DNA of 64,000 nucleotides from Alkalihalobacterium sp048323755 (GTDB taxonomy: Bacteria > Bacillota > Bacilli > Bacillales > Bacillaceae_F), in the NCBI RefSeq assembly GCF_048323755.1, contig NZ_JBLWFS010000001.1, positions 1 through 64,000 of the forward strand, read 5' to 3'. Numbering within the stretch: the first letter of the stretch is position 1; the number at the start of each line of letters is the position of its first letter. The translations under genes and the position numbers were made by a program. The notes under the pieces were generated by a model. The model saw only the letters and a list, made by a program, of their open reading frames with translations, was not told the DNA's origin and did no database searches. Shown one piece after another: positions 1 to 9,461 of this stretch.

Positions 1-17
1 ATCAAACTCTCCATAAA
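1..17 (-). rRNA. 16S rRNA, first bases only (runs off the left edge)
   Basis: Read on the minus strand, the first 17 bases give TTTATGGAGAGTTTGAT, which is the conserved 5' end of bacterial 16S rRNA. The rest of the gene lies outside the window. The upstream boxA-like sequence and two promoters at 106-266 support an rRNA operon transcribed away from oriC. An rRNA operon just after gyrBA matches the position of rrnO in Bacillus subtilis. The exact mature end is a guess within a few bases. Confidence 0.85.
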
Positions 18-105
18 AGTGTTTGATATAGCTCACTGTCACAAACGTGACGTTTTTTAAAACATTGACGAGATATCATGTATCTCATTTATTTCGCTTG
101 GCTTT

Positions 106-125
106 TTGTTCAGTTTTCAAAGAAC
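106..125 (-). promoter_or_regulatory. rRNA leader boxA-like antitermination sequence
   Basis: On the minus strand this reads GTTCTTTGAAAACTGAACAA, the leader segment usual upstream of Bacillus 16S rRNA genes. It lies about 90 bases before the 16S start, between the promoters and the mature rRNA, where Nus-type antitermination and RNase III processing signals occur. Confidence 0.7.
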
Positions 126-150
126 TTATGTCTTAACGACAACTTAATCA

Positions 151-179
151 ACTTTACACCATATCACCTTATAAGTCAA
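151..179 (-). promoter_or_regulatory. rRNA operon promoter P2
   Basis: On the minus strand a TTGACT -35 box (174-179) is followed after 17 bases by TAAAGT (151-156). The -35 is good and the -10 weak. It is the proximal of two sigma-A-like promoters in the rrn leader. Confidence 0.5.
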
Positions 180-237
180 TAGTGTTTTTTGTTTGTCACT
201 GTGTTTGTTTTGTTGTGTTTCCTTAGCGACAAAAATT

Positions 238-266
238 ATTATATCAATATATTTATTAGAATGCAA
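238..266 (-). promoter_or_regulatory. rRNA operon promoter P1
   Basis: On the minus strand TTGCAT (261-266) is followed after exactly 17 bases by a perfect TATAAT (238-243). Tandem sigma-A promoters are usual for Bacillus rrn operons. This one overlaps the spacer just after the HD-GYP gene, so readthrough from that gene could also enter the rRNA operon. Confidence 0.65.
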
Positions 267-284
267 TAGTTATTTTAAAAAAAT

Positions 285-1367
285 TTAATAGAGTATATCG
301 GCTATATAGAGAGAAGACTGTGTACTTAAATTAATAATTTCCTCTGAGTTCTCCAACTTAACCATCGGCTGAGTTAATTGCTGTTGATTAATAAAGATGA
401 TCTCACCTATTTCTCCATTGTTAAGTCGAGCCGTTATTCCAATTAAATATCTTAATAATTCTTTGGTTAATGCTTGAATGACACTTGGTTGAAATTTCCC
501 AAATTGCTCTTGATTTAAAGCTTCAATAACTTTGAAAGGGGATTGTTTTGTGCGGTAATATCTTTCGGATACCATCGCATGATAAACATCAGCTACTGCT
601 ACCATTTGACTGAATGCATGTATTTTTTTAGCCTGAACTCCCATTGGATAACCTGAACCATCTTCTCGTTCATGATGTTGAAGAACTGCTAACAAGACAG
701 CATCGGTCACACCTTTTAATCCCTTTAGCATATTATAACTAGTAATCGGATGTTTTTTTATTTCCTCATACTCTATTTGTAATAGAGGGCCATTTTTTGT
801 AATTAATTGATTGGGAAGTTTGGACATACCAGCATCAGACATTAGTCCAGCTATTCCAACTTGAATCCATTCAGCTTTTGAGAAGTGTAAACTTTTTGCT
901 ATAAGAGCAGAAAGAATTCCAACAAATACAGCATGGTGATATAAATAGTTTTCCTTTGTAGTATAATGGTGCAGCTTTAAAATATCTCCCTGATGGTCCA
1001 TCGCTTTTTCTAATAACGGTAAATACATCTTTCGTAATTCTGCGATATCTACAGTTAATCCTGATTGCCATCCTTGAAAATATTTTTTATACGTTTGTAC
1101 AGCTGAAAGATACATGTCTATAAAAGGATCTTCTTTTTTTTCTCGTGCCGTTTGTATATCTTCCTCTATTATTTCTTGAGGAGTAAATCTCTCACCAGTT
1201 ACTAATTTATTCTCTACATCAACAACATCAACTAAAAATCGATTTATCACTTCTAGCAATTCAGCGTTCAGCACCGTATTTTTTTTCATAAACGGTTGGT
1301 TTGTTAGTAAAAATAGATCACTGGCAAGTATACATCCTTCTTGTAGCTGATTCCTCTTAACTTTCAT
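285..1367 (-). CDS. HD-GYP domain protein with degenerate HD motif
   Basis: The protein has 360 residues when started at the ATG at 1367, which has an AGAGGGG ribosome site five bases upstream. A start at 1418 would lack one. The N-terminal third is not recognised. From about residue 130 it matches the HD-GYP family, whose active members hydrolyse cyclic-di-GMP. The C-terminal signature HHEREDGSGYP is intact near residue 231. The metal-binding HD position reads SDAGM near 177, where active enzymes have HDIGK, so catalysis is doubtful. It may be a c-di-GMP sensor or an inactive scaffold. The gene sits alone between gyrA and the rRNA operon. The family call is firm and the lack of activity is inferred. 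Confidence 0.85.
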   Translation of the reverse strand: MKVKRNQLQEGCILASDLFLLTNQPFMKKNTVLNAELLEVINRFLVDVVDVENKLVTGERFTPQEIIEEDIQTAREKKEDPFIDMYLSAVQTYKKYFQGWQSGLTVDIAELRKMYLPLLEKAMDHQGDILKLHHYTTKENYLYHHAVFVGILSALIAKSLHFSKAEWIQVGIAGLMSDAGMSKLPNQLITKNGPLLQIEYEEIKKHPITSYNMLKGLKGVTDAVLLAVLQHHEREDGSGYPMGVQAKKIHAFSQMVAVADVYHAMVSERYYRTKQSPFKVIEALNQEQFGKFQPSVIQALTKELLRYLIGITARLNNGEIGEIIFINQQQLTQPMVKLENSEEIINLSTQSSLYIADILY

Positions 1368-1551
1368 AGTGTCCCCTCTATTTCCCAATACTGTAATTCT
1401 ATTATACGTTACTTTCATCAGGTAAATAAAGGGTTTTTTCAGAAACTCACTGACTTTCGTAGGACTTAAAAACTATAATGCAATACAATATGAGTATCTT
1501 TTATACTAGATAATTAATAACCTATAGTCTGTGAATACTCGCTAATAAAAT

Positions 1552-1590
1552 AAAAGGCCCTTCTCAATAAGGATTGAGAAAGACCTTTTA
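1552..1590 (-). terminator. Intrinsic terminator after gyrA
   Basis: The arms AAAAGGCCCTTCTCAAT and ATTGAGAAAGACCTTTT form a long hairpin with a four-base loop. It has A/T tracts on both sides, so it could work in both directions. It lies 40 bases after the gyrA stop. Confidence 0.8.
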
Positions 1591-1629
1591 CCTTTATTAT
1601 ATTGTTGCTTAGAGAAGCACATAACCTCT

Positions 1630-4179
1630 TTACTCGTTATTGTCCTCTGCTTCTACTTCATGTTCTACTGCTGAAGTTTCTTCGTTGCTATCCGTATCAG
1701 ATTCGGTGTTCTCTTCTACTCCTTCACCGTCTTCTGGCTCTTCAATATCTTCATCATCAATATCTACGCGAGCTACCGTTGCTACTTCACCATCGTCACC
1801 TACACGGATTAGAGTTACACCTTGTGTATTCCTTCCCATTTGTGAAATTTCACTTACATGTAGACGAATAATGACTCCAGCTGTTGTAATAATCATGAGA
1901 TCATGATCATTAGAAACAACCGTTAATGAAACGACTGGTCCATTTTTATCTGTGATGTTACATGTTTTTATACCTTTACCACCACGGTGTTGAATACGGT
2001 AATCATCAATAGTTGTTCGCTTACCATAACCATTTTCGGTAACAATTAATACATCGTGGTCCGATTCAATAATATCCATTCCGACTACACGGTCATCTTC
2101 TGATAAAGTGATTCCTTTAACACCTGTAGCTGTTCGGCCCATTAAACGAACGTCATCTTCGTGGAAGCGAATGGCTAAACCGCTCTTCGTTCCAATGATG
2201 ATTTCTTGATTACCATCTGTTAAACGTACCCCTAACAATTCATCTTCTTCACGTAAATTAATTGCAAACAAACCGCCTCTACGAATATTCGCAAAGTAAG
2301 ATAACGGTGATCGTTTACATATTCCTTCTTTCGTCATAAAGAAAAGATTGTGTTTATCATCAAATTCTTCTATTGGAATAACCGTACTAATGTACTCGTC
2401 TTTCTCAATTTGTAATAGATTGATAATCGGAATTCCTTTTGCTGTTCTTCCTAGCTCAGGAATTTCATACCCTTTTAGACGATAAACCTTCCCTTTATTT
2501 GTGAAAAAGAGAATCGTATGATGTGAATTTGTCGTAAATAGATGTTGAACAAAGTCATCATTATTCGTACCCATTCCTTGAATTCCCTTCCCACCGCGTT
2601 TTTGGCTACGGTAAGTAGAAATCGGCAAACGTTTAATATAGCCATTATGAGTTAATGTAATGACGATATTTTGACGAGGAATTAAGTCTTCATCTTCAAA
2701 TGATTCTTCGCCAATGGAGATAATCGTACGACGTTCATCATTAAATTTTTCTCTAACTTCTACTAGTTCTTCACGGATGATTTCTAATACTTTTTCTCCA
2801 TCCGCTAAAATAGCTCTTAATTCTGCGATACGTTGAACAAGTTCAGCATACTCAGCCTCAATCTTATCGCGCTCTAATCCTGTTAAACGTTGTAATCGCA
2901 TATCAAGGATCGCTTGAGCTTGTTCATAACTTAATTCAAATCGCTCCATCAATCCATTTCTTGCAATCTCAGTCGTTTGTGAACTACGAATTAATGAAAT
3001 GATTTCATCAATATGATCTAACGCAATACGTAATCCTTCAAGGATATGAGCTCTTGCCTCTGCTTTTCTTAACTCAAACGCTGTACGGCGACGAATGACA
3101 ACTTTTTGGTGCTCTAAGTAATGGAATAAGCACTCTTTTAGGTTCAACACTTTAGGTTGCCCGTCTACTAGTGCTAATAAGTTAATTCCATAACTTGTCT
3201 GAAGTGCCGTTTGCTTAAACAAATTATTTAGTAACACATTGGCATTCGCATCGCGACGAACTTCAATCACAATTCGCATACCTGTACGATCGGACTCATC
3301 GCGTAGATCTGTAATGCCATCAATTTTTTTATCTCGTACAAGTTCTGCAATCTTTTCGATAAGCTTTGCTTTATTCACTTGGTAAGGAATCTCTGTAACT
3401 ATAATTCGCTGCTTACCATTTTGCATTTCTTCAATATGAGACTTGGCTCTTAGGGTAATAGAGCCTCTACCTGTTTGATAGGCTTTTCGAATTCCTGAAA
3501 TCCCAACAATTTCTGCTCCAGTCGGGAAATCTGGACCAGGTATAAATTCCATTAATTCAGCAACACTAATTTCAGGATTCTGGCTTAACTCCAAAACACC
3601 ATCAATGACTTCACCTAATTGATGAGGTGGAATATTCGTTGCCATCCCTACAGCAATACCTGAAGTACCATTGACTAAAAGATTTGGAAAACGTGATGGT
3701 AACACAATCGGTTCTCTCTCTGAACCATCGTAGTTATCTTGGTAATCAATTGTATCCTTGTTAATGTCGCGGATAAGCTCCATCGAAATTTTCGACATTC
3801 TAGCTTCTGTATAACGCATAGCAGCTGCTGCATCACCATCGATCGATCCAAAGTTACCATGCCCATCAATAAGCATGTAGCGATAACTAAAATTCTGCGC
3901 CATACGTACCATTGTTTCATAAACCGCAGAGTCGCCGTGAGGATGGTACTTACCAATAACCTCACCGACGATACGAGCTGATTTCTTATAGGCTTTATCA
4001 GATGTCATACCAAGCTCATTCATAGCAAATAAAATTCGTCTATGAACAGGCTTTAATCCATCTCGAACATCAGGTAACGCACGGCTAACAATAACACTCA
4101 TTGCGTAATCTAAGAAAGATGATTTCATCTCTTGGCTAATATTTATTTCTTTAACTCTTGAACGGTCCTGTTCTTCCAT
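1630..4179 (-). CDS. gyrA: DNA gyrase subunit A
   Basis: This is the DNA breakage and rejoining subunit of gyrase, the A2B2 type II topoisomerase that introduces negative supercoils ahead of replication forks. It has 849 residues, slightly long because of a very acidic tail of about 45 residues. The catalytic tyrosine is Tyr123 in AMRYTEARM. The quinolone-resistance positions Ser84 and Glu88 (HGDSAVYE) are the sensitive type. The GyrA box QKRGGKG, needed for DNA wrapping, is present near residue 535, followed by the beta-pinwheel repeats. The ATG start has an AGGTTTCTAA-type leader. It lies 41 bases after gyrB and shares its transcript. Confidence 0.98.
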   Translation of the reverse strand: MEEQDRSRVKEINISQEMKSSFLDYAMSVIVSRALPDVRDGLKPVHRRILFAMNELGMTSDKAYKKSARIVGEVIGKYHPHGDSAVYETMVRMAQNFSYRYMLIDGHGNFGSIDGDAAAAMRYTEARMSKISMELIRDINKDTIDYQDNYDGSEREPIVLPSRFPNLLVNGTSGIAVGMATNIPPHQLGEVIDGVLELSQNPEISVAELMEFIPGPDFPTGAEIVGISGIRKAYQTGRGSITLRAKSHIEEMQNGKQRIIVTEIPYQVNKAKLIEKIAELVRDKKIDGITDLRDESDRTGMRIVIEVRRDANANVLLNNLFKQTALQTSYGINLLALVDGQPKVLNLKECLFHYLEHQKVVIRRRTAFELRKAEARAHILEGLRIALDHIDEIISLIRSSQTTEIARNGLMERFELSYEQAQAILDMRLQRLTGLERDKIEAEYAELVQRIAELRAILADGEKVLEIIREELVEVREKFNDERRTIISIGEESFEDEDLIPRQNIVITLTHNGYIKRLPISTYRSQKRGGKGIQGMGTNNDDFVQHLFTTNSHHTILFFTNKGKVYRLKGYEIPELGRTAKGIPIINLLQIEKDEYISTVIPIEEFDDKHNLFFMTKEGICKRSPLSYFANIRRGGLFAINLREEDELLGVRLTDGNQEIIIGTKSGLAIRFHEDDVRLMGRTATGVKGITLSEDDRVVGMDIIESDHDVLIVTENGYGKRTTIDDYRIQHRGGKGIKTCNITDKNGPVVSLTVVSNDHDLMIITTAGVIIRLHVSEISQMGRNTQGVTLIRVGDDGEVATVARVDIDDEDIEEPEDGEGVEENTESDTDSNEETSAVEHEVEAEDNNE

Positions 4180-4220
4180 TTAGAAACCTCCAATATCTCC
4201 GTTTCGAGCAAGGTTTAATA

Positions 4221-6134
4221 TTATATATCTAAATTCTTAACATATTGAGCATTTTCTTGGATGAAATCTCGTCGTGGCTCTACCTTGTCTCCCATCAAGA
4301 TTTCAAATACTTCATCGGCTTTCATTGCATCTTCTAATGTTACTTGTAAGACAGTTCTTGTCGATGGATCCATCGTTGTCTCCCATAGTTGTTCAGGATT
4401 CATTTCCCCTAAACCTTTATAACGCTGAATACCTGGTTTTGATTTATCAGGGATCTCGCTTAAAATCGCATCTAGTTCTTTATCATTGTATGCATATTGT
4501 ATATCACGACCTTGCTGTACTTTGTATAGCGGTGGTTGCGCAATATAAATATAGCCTTTTTCAATAATCGGCCGCATATAACGATAGAAAAACGTTAAAA
4601 TTAAAGTACGAATATGGGCACCATCAACATCGGCATCTGTCATAATAATAATCTTATGATAACGTGCCTTTTCAATATTAAAATCGTCACCAATTCCGGT
4701 ACCGAGCGCCGTAATGATCGCACGAATTTCATTATTTGCTAGTATTTTATCAAGTCGAGCTTTTTCAACATTAATAATTTTTCCGCGCAGTGGCAAAATG
4801 GCTTGGAAGTGACGATCACGACCTTGTTTTGCTGATCCTCCCGCAGAGTCACCCTCAACAATATAAATTTCACTAATTGTAGCATCTTTAGAAGAACAGT
4901 CAGCTAGTTTTCCAGGTAATGAACTTACCTCTAATGCACTTTTTCTTCTTGTAAGCTCTCTCGCTTTTTTGGCCGCTTCACGTGCTCTTGAAGCCATTAA
5001 GCCTTTTTCAACAATTTTTTTAGCGACTGTCGGATTTTCTGATAGGAAACGGGCAAAGTGCTCAGAAAATAGTGAATCAGTAATGGTTCTGGCTTCACTG
5101 TTTCCTAACTTTGTCTTCGTTTGACCTTCAAATTGTGGATCAGGGATTTTGACTGAAATAATCGCAGTTAATCCTTCACGTACATCTTCACCCGTTAAGT
5201 TGGGATCATTTTCTTTAAATAAACTTTGTTTTCTGGCATAGTCATTAATTACACGAGTAAGTCCGGTTTTAAACCCAGATTCATGGGTACCTCCTTCATG
5301 TGTACTAATGTTATTAGCAAAAGAATAAATGTTACTTGTATAACCATCATTATACTGAACAGCAATTTCAACATTTAATCCATCTTTTTCCCCTTCAATG
5401 AAAATCGGCTCTTGATGAAGCGTTTCTTTCGTTCGATTTAAATGTTCTACAAACGAAGCAATTCCACCCTCATAGTGGAATTTTGCAGACTTCCCTTCAG
5501 GACGATTGTCCGTAATTTCAATCGTTAAGCCACGATTTAAAAAGGCTAGCTCACGAACTCTAGTCGCTAACGTATCATACTCATAAACTGTTGTTTCTCT
5601 AAATATCTCTGAATCTGGTTTGAAATGAACTTTTGTTCCATGAACTTCAGTCTCACCAATTACTTGGAGATCTCCTTGTGGAACACCACGTTCAAATCTT
5701 AGGTGGTGTACCTTACCCTCACGAGAAACGGTTACCTCTAACCATGACGAAAGAGCATTTACAACAGAAGCACCTACACCGTGCAATCCACCAGAGACTT
5801 TATAACCGCCGCCGCCAAACTTCCCACCGGCATGGAGTACTGTCATGATAACTTCAACTGCAGGTCTTCCCATCTTCTCATGTATACCAACAGGAATACC
5901 ACGCCCGTTATCTACTACCGTTATACTATTGTCGTCTTCAATCGAGATTGAAATCGTGTCACAATAGCCAGCCATTGCTTCATCAATACTATTATCAACG
6001 ATTTCCCATACTAAATGGTGTAAGCCTCGTACACTGGTAGAACCAATATACATTCCTGGACGTTTTCTAACAGCTTCTAAACCTTCTAACACCTGTATTT
6101 GACTTTCGTCGTATGAATGTTGTTCAATCGTCAA
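4221..6134 (-). CDS. gyrB: DNA gyrase subunit B
   Basis: This is the ATPase subunit of gyrase. The GHKL ATP-binding domain is at the N-terminus (EIVDNSIDEA, DNGRGIPVG, GGLHGVGASV). The TOPRIM domain follows, with EGDSAGGSAKQGRDR and DADVDGAHIRTL, which carry the catalytic Glu and Mg-binding Asp residues. I start it at TTG 6134 because AAGGTG lies six bases upstream and the resulting MTIEQHSYDESQIQVLEG resembles family N-termini. A GTG at 6149 would add five residues but has a poorer ribosome site. The product is about 637 residues, a normal length. It is followed by gyrA. Confidence 0.97.
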   Translation of the reverse strand: MTIEQHSYDESQIQVLEGLEAVRKRPGMYIGSTSVRGLHHLVWEIVDNSIDEAMAGYCDTISISIEDDNSITVVDNGRGIPVGIHEKMGRPAVEVIMTVLHAGGKFGGGGYKVSGGLHGVGASVVNALSSWLEVTVSREGKVHHLRFERGVPQGDLQVIGETEVHGTKVHFKPDSEIFRETTVYEYDTLATRVRELAFLNRGLTIEITDNRPEGKSAKFHYEGGIASFVEHLNRTKETLHQEPIFIEGEKDGLNVEIAVQYNDGYTSNIYSFANNISTHEGGTHESGFKTGLTRVINDYARKQSLFKENDPNLTGEDVREGLTAIISVKIPDPQFEGQTKTKLGNSEARTITDSLFSEHFARFLSENPTVAKKIVEKGLMASRAREAAKKARELTRRKSALEVSSLPGKLADCSSKDATISEIYIVEGDSAGGSAKQGRDRHFQAILPLRGKIINVEKARLDKILANNEIRAIITALGTGIGDDFNIEKARYHKIIIMTDADVDGAHIRTLILTFFYRYMRPIIEKGYIYIAQPPLYKVQQGRDIQYAYNDKELDAILSEIPDKSKPGIQRYKGLGEMNPEQLWETTMDPSTRTVLQVTLEDAMKADEVFEILMGDKVEPRRDFIQENAQYVKNLDI

Positions 6135-6194
6135 TCTCTTCACCTTCACTTCTTTCAGTGGTTACCACTGTTCAATTTTATGTCGTCAATTTAG

Positions 6195-6275
6195 AAAAGC
6201 GTAAGCGGCCGTTCAGCAGCGCTCCGCTAGATATCACCAATACTTCTTATCTTTAAGCGCTGTTAAAGAGTATTG
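6195..6275 (-). repeat. Short dispersed intergenic repeat, copy 1
   Basis: Read on the minus strand, this stretch contains AATACTCTTTAACAGCGCTT followed by AAAGATAAGAA. Nearly the same string occurs on the plus strand at about 23097-23128, also between genes. The rest of this copy is a GC-rich segment with GCGGAGCGCTGCTGAACGGC. It lies in the gap between remB and gyrB and codes for nothing visible. Confidence 0.5.
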
Positions 6276-6366
6276 TTGATTTAATTTTAGGCTATTTTCA
6301 TACGATGAGCCCAAAATCAACGGATATCAACAGGATAATCTAACACGACTTATCTTTTTAAAAAAG

Positions 6367-6630
6367 CTATTCAGTATAACTTTCAAGCTCAGACACTACA
6401 TGGGATCTTCGTTTTAATGTCACAGAAGAAATAGGAGAATAATATACCTTTTCTTTCGTAATTACAATTGACTTAATAATTTCTTCTGAAATCTGGACAA
6501 CATAATTTGCTTTTAAATGAGCATTTATAAACTCTTTTGTTATTCCTGATGACTCTTTCATATCACTATTTAATATAGCTACAACATCTTTGGAGCGAAT
6601 AACCGTATCTCCACCTAAATGAATAAACAA
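6367..6630 (-). CDS. remB: Extracellular matrix regulator RemB (YaaB, DUF370)
   Basis: This small 87-residue protein belongs to the DUF370 family. In Bacillus subtilis, RemB (YaaB) sits at the same place, between recF and gyrB, and affects biofilm matrix gene expression. The family signature is the N-terminal MFIHLGGDTVIRSKDVVAIL stretch. The start is TTG at 6630, with a GAGGTGG ribosome site nine bases upstream. It follows recF by nine bases and is surely cotranscribed with it. The identification rests on both sequence and synteny. The function in this organism is inferred. Confidence 0.88.
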   Translation of the reverse strand: MFIHLGGDTVIRSKDVVAILNSDMKESSGITKEFINAHLKANYVVQISEEIIKSIVITKEKVYYSPISSVTLKRRSHVVSELESYTE

Positions 6631-6639
6631 AAGACCACC

Positions 6640-7755
6640 TCAGTTCTTTTTCTCAACCTGACCTTGATTTACAAAGTACGTCGTCGCTTGCTTTAAAGTT
6701 TGATGATCAATTCCGTCTACGCTTGTCGTTGTAACAAATGTTTGGACTTTTCCTTGGATTGTATTTAGTAGGTGCGATTGCCGGTAATCATCTAATTCTG
6801 AAAGAACATCATCCAGTAGAAGAATAGGATACTCACCCACTTTGGAATGGATTAGTTCGATCTCTGCTAACTTTACCGATAAGGCAGTCGTTCGTTGTTG
6901 TCCTTGAGAACCGAATGTTTGAACATCCATGTCATTCACTAAGAATCCAATATCATCCCGATGTGGCCCAACAAGAGTTGTTCCCCTTTGAATTTCTCTT
7001 TCCTTTACTTTTTCAAATCCGTTGTAGAGTTCTTCTTCTATTTTCGACAATTCCATCTTTTCTGATACGTTAATAGATGGTTTATATTGGATTTTTAGCA
7101 ACTCTTTTCCTCGACTAATCTCTTTATGGATAGCTTCTGCCCAATTCTGAAGTAACTCAATAAACTCAAATCGTTTGGCAATCACCTTAACGGCTTCTGC
7201 GACGAGCTGTGCTGTGATCACATCTAGCATCACTTTATTGCCTTTATTTTTTTGTAGTTCTTTCAGCAGGTGATTTCGTTGTTGAAGGATTTTTAGGTAT
7301 TTACCTAAGTGAAAAAGATAAAGTGGGTTAATTTGACCAATTTCCATATCGATAAAGCGTCTCCTCACTTGAGGAGCACCTTTTACTAAATTTAAGTCTT
7401 CTGGGGCAAACATCACGACATTTGCTGCACCAATATATTCACTTAATTTTCGTTGTTCTAAACTATTTATTTTTACTTTTTTACCTTTTGAGGAAATAAT
7501 AACTTCCAACGATAACGGACCATTCCGTCTTTGAAGCTTTCCATCTATCTTTGCAAACTCTTCGTTCCAATGAATCAATTCTTTATCACGAGCCGTTCGA
7601 TGTGATTTGGCCATCGCAAGTACATAGATGGCTTCAATCAAATTCGTTTTTCCTTGAGCATTTTCACCAAGGATTACGTTTACTTGATCTTCAAATGTTA
7701 GGCTGACTTTTTCATAATTGCGGTAATTAGTTACCACGAGTTCTTTAATGTGCAA
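6640..7755 (-). CDS. recF: DNA replication and repair protein RecF
   Basis: This SMC-like ATPase helps load RecA at single-strand gaps, acting with RecO and RecR. It has 371 residues, the usual length. The Walker A motif is GENAQGKTNLIEA near residue 30. The ABC signature is FGSQGQQRTTALS near 287, and the Walker B region LLLDDVLSELD near 321. The start codon is TTG at 7755, with GGGGGA about ten bases upstream. It lies 12 bases after yaaA in the dnaA-gyrA cluster. All key motifs are intact. Confidence 0.97.
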   Translation of the reverse strand: MHIKELVVTNYRNYEKVSLTFEDQVNVILGENAQGKTNLIEAIYVLAMAKSHRTARDKELIHWNEEFAKIDGKLQRRNGPLSLEVIISSKGKKVKINSLEQRKLSEYIGAANVVMFAPEDLNLVKGAPQVRRRFIDMEIGQINPLYLFHLGKYLKILQQRNHLLKELQKNKGNKVMLDVITAQLVAEAVKVIAKRFEFIELLQNWAEAIHKEISRGKELLKIQYKPSINVSEKMELSKIEEELYNGFEKVKEREIQRGTTLVGPHRDDIGFLVNDMDVQTFGSQGQQRTTALSVKLAEIELIHSKVGEYPILLLDDVLSELDDYRQSHLLNTIQGKVQTFVTTTSVDGIDHQTLKQATTYFVNQGQVEKKN

Positions 7756-7767
7756 GGGTGATCCCCC

Positions 7768-7989
7768 TTATGATCCGTTCACTATCTTAAAAGTACCTAC
7801 TGTTGTAATGGTAATTTGATCGTTTGGATATAATTTTTTTCCACGACGGTTTTCTAATTCATTATTCACAACAACTTCATGCTCGGATAAGAACCATTTA
7901 GCCATACCACCTGTATCAATGACACCAATTTCTTTAAGCAGTTGACCTAAAGTAATATATTCTGAATTAATTACTACTTCTTCTGGCAT
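7768..7989 (-). CDS. yaaA: S4 domain protein YaaA (RlbA)
   Basis: The 73-residue protein is essentially one S4 RNA-binding domain. MAKWFLSEHEVVVNNELENRR, shortened, is the core helix-turn of that fold. In Bacillus subtilis the same gene lies between dnaN and recF and is linked to assembly of the large ribosomal subunit. The ATG start has a GAGGG ribosome site. It is the first gene after the dnaN terminator region and leads the recF-remB-gyrBA group. The family is clear and the ribosome role is taken from homologues. Confidence 0.9.
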   Translation of the reverse strand: MPEEVVINSEYITLGQLLKEIGVIDTGGMAKWFLSEHEVVVNNELENRRGKKLYPNDQITITTVGTFKIVNGS

Positions 7990-8060
7990 AGAGAACCCTC
8001 ACTTTCAGTAATTTATAAAAAAGTAGAAAATGTTTGATTGTCCTATAAGCACAAAGATAA

Positions 8061-8088
8061 AACAGCAATTTATTCGGCAATTGCTGTT
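8061..8088 (-). terminator. Second hairpin between dnaN and yaaA
   Basis: The arms AACAGCAATT and AATTGCTGTT are separated by eight bases. On the minus strand the second arm runs into TTTTATC. Together with the hairpin at 8224-8248 it gives dnaN transcripts two chances to stop, so recF and the genes after it may have their own promoter in 7990-8060. Confidence 0.6.
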
Positions 8089-8223
8089 ATTCATCCGTTA
8101 CCTTTTTTTCATCGGTAATTAAGTTCTTATCTCTATTGTACTAAACTATTAGTAGAACGCCAATAGCTGTGCATTAACTTAGTAAAATCCCCTTATTTTA
8201 AGCCTTTCCTTTTGTTTGTAAAA

Positions 8224-8248
8224 AGCTGCAGGCCATTGGCGTGCAGCT
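8224..8248 (-). terminator. Intrinsic terminator after dnaN
   Basis: On the minus strand AGCTGCA and TGCAGCT flank an 11-base loop and run into TTTTTAC. It starts nine bases after the dnaN stop. Confidence 0.75.
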
Positions 8249-8256
8249 GTAACTGA

Positions 8257-9399
8257 TTAGTAAGTTCGCACCGGTGAAAATAAATGAAGTGCTAAATCAT
8301 GTTCTGTTGGTCGAACAACAAACGGGCTCATAGCCCCTGTAAATACAATATGAATTTCATCACTGTCGACAACCTTTAGGGCATCAATAACATTTTTACC
8401 ATTAAATGAAATTCTTAAATCTTCACCACTTAAGTCACTACTTTGAATTTTCTCAGTGACTTTTCCAATTTCAGGCGTAATGGATGTAATTTCAATTTCA
8501 CCTTCTTCAAGTGTCTTTAAATTAATTACATTATTTTTCCCTTCTCTTGAAAGTAGTAATGCTCTCTCTAACGTTTGTAAAAACGGTTTTGTTTTAATTT
8601 TAAATTCCGTCTTTGAATGTGTCGGAATCATATTTTTAGTTACTGGATACTTCCCATCTAATAATCTCGAGAAAAACAGTAAATTATTTAAACGAAACAA
8701 AACTTGGCTTTCAGTAACAACTACATCGATTAGTTGGTCCGTCTCCTCTAAAACTTTACTTAATTCACTTAAGCTTTTCCCTGGAATAACAACATTTTCA
8801 AAATGCAGATCACTATTATTCGTTTCAATCTTCGCTTTTCTCATCGCTAGTCGATGACTATCTGTTGCAGTACAGGTCAACTGCTCGTTTTCTACTGTCA
8901 AGTTTACACCTGTCAACACTGGACGTGTTTCCTGAGTGGACACCGCGAACCCAGTTTGTCGAATAATGTTTTTTAATAAGTCTTGCGGCAGACGAAAAAC
9001 ATGATGTTCTTCTACTTGTGGTAAGCGCGGGTATTCTTCTGGATCAAGTCCGTTCAAATTAAAGACCGCCGAACCTGAACGTATTGTTGTCGCAAACTGA
9101 TCTTGTACAGAGACCTCAATTTGACCTTCTGGTAACTTTTTTACGATTTCCGTAAAATACTTTGCTTGAAGTACAATACTTCCTTCTTCTAATACTTCTA
9201 CTAGAACTTTGTCATTTTCTTCTGTCGGTATAAAGCTCTCAATTGAAATATCAGAATCACTACCTGTTAATGTTACACCTTCTTTTGTTGCAACAATTTT
9301 AATACCAGTAAGAATGGGAATTGTCGTTCGTGAAGAAACAGCTTTTGAAACATGTTGGACACTATGTACGAAACGATCTCTATTAATTACAAATTGCAT
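8257..9399 (-). CDS. dnaN: DNA polymerase III sliding clamp (beta subunit)
   Basis: This is the ring-shaped processivity clamp that tethers the replicative polymerase to DNA. It has 380 residues and three repeated clamp domains. Recognisable family segments are the N-terminal MQFVINRDRFVHSVQHVSKA, the mid-protein SHRLAMRKA loop and the C-terminal FVVRPTEHDLALHLFSPVRTY region, which forms part of the client-binding pocket. The ATG start is clear. It lies 165 bases after dnaA, with DnaA boxes in the gap, so it may be partly under DnaA control. Confidence 0.98.
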   Translation of the reverse strand: MQFVINRDRFVHSVQHVSKAVSSRTTIPILTGIKIVATKEGVTLTGSDSDISIESFIPTEENDKVLVEVLEEGSIVLQAKYFTEIVKKLPEGQIEVSVQDQFATTIRSGSAVFNLNGLDPEEYPRLPQVEEHHVFRLPQDLLKNIIRQTGFAVSTQETRPVLTGVNLTVENEQLTCTATDSHRLAMRKAKIETNNSDLHFENVVIPGKSLSELSKVLEETDQLIDVVVTESQVLFRLNNLLFFSRLLDGKYPVTKNMIPTHSKTEFKIKTKPFLQTLERALLLSREGKNNVINLKTLEEGEIEITSITPEIGKVTEKIQSSDLSGEDLRISFNGKNVIDALKVVDSDEIHIVFTGAMSPFVVRPTEHDLALHLFSPVRTY

Positions 9400-9461
9400 T
9401 TTTAATCACCTTTAATTAATTATTTTTTATTTAAAAAAGTAATAGTAATAGTAATAGGCCT

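Noticed and set aside
1602..1906. Plus-strand open frames opposite the end of gyrA
   Set aside because: They mirror the acidic gyrA tail, give low-complexity Leu- or Ser-rich products and lack ribosome sites.
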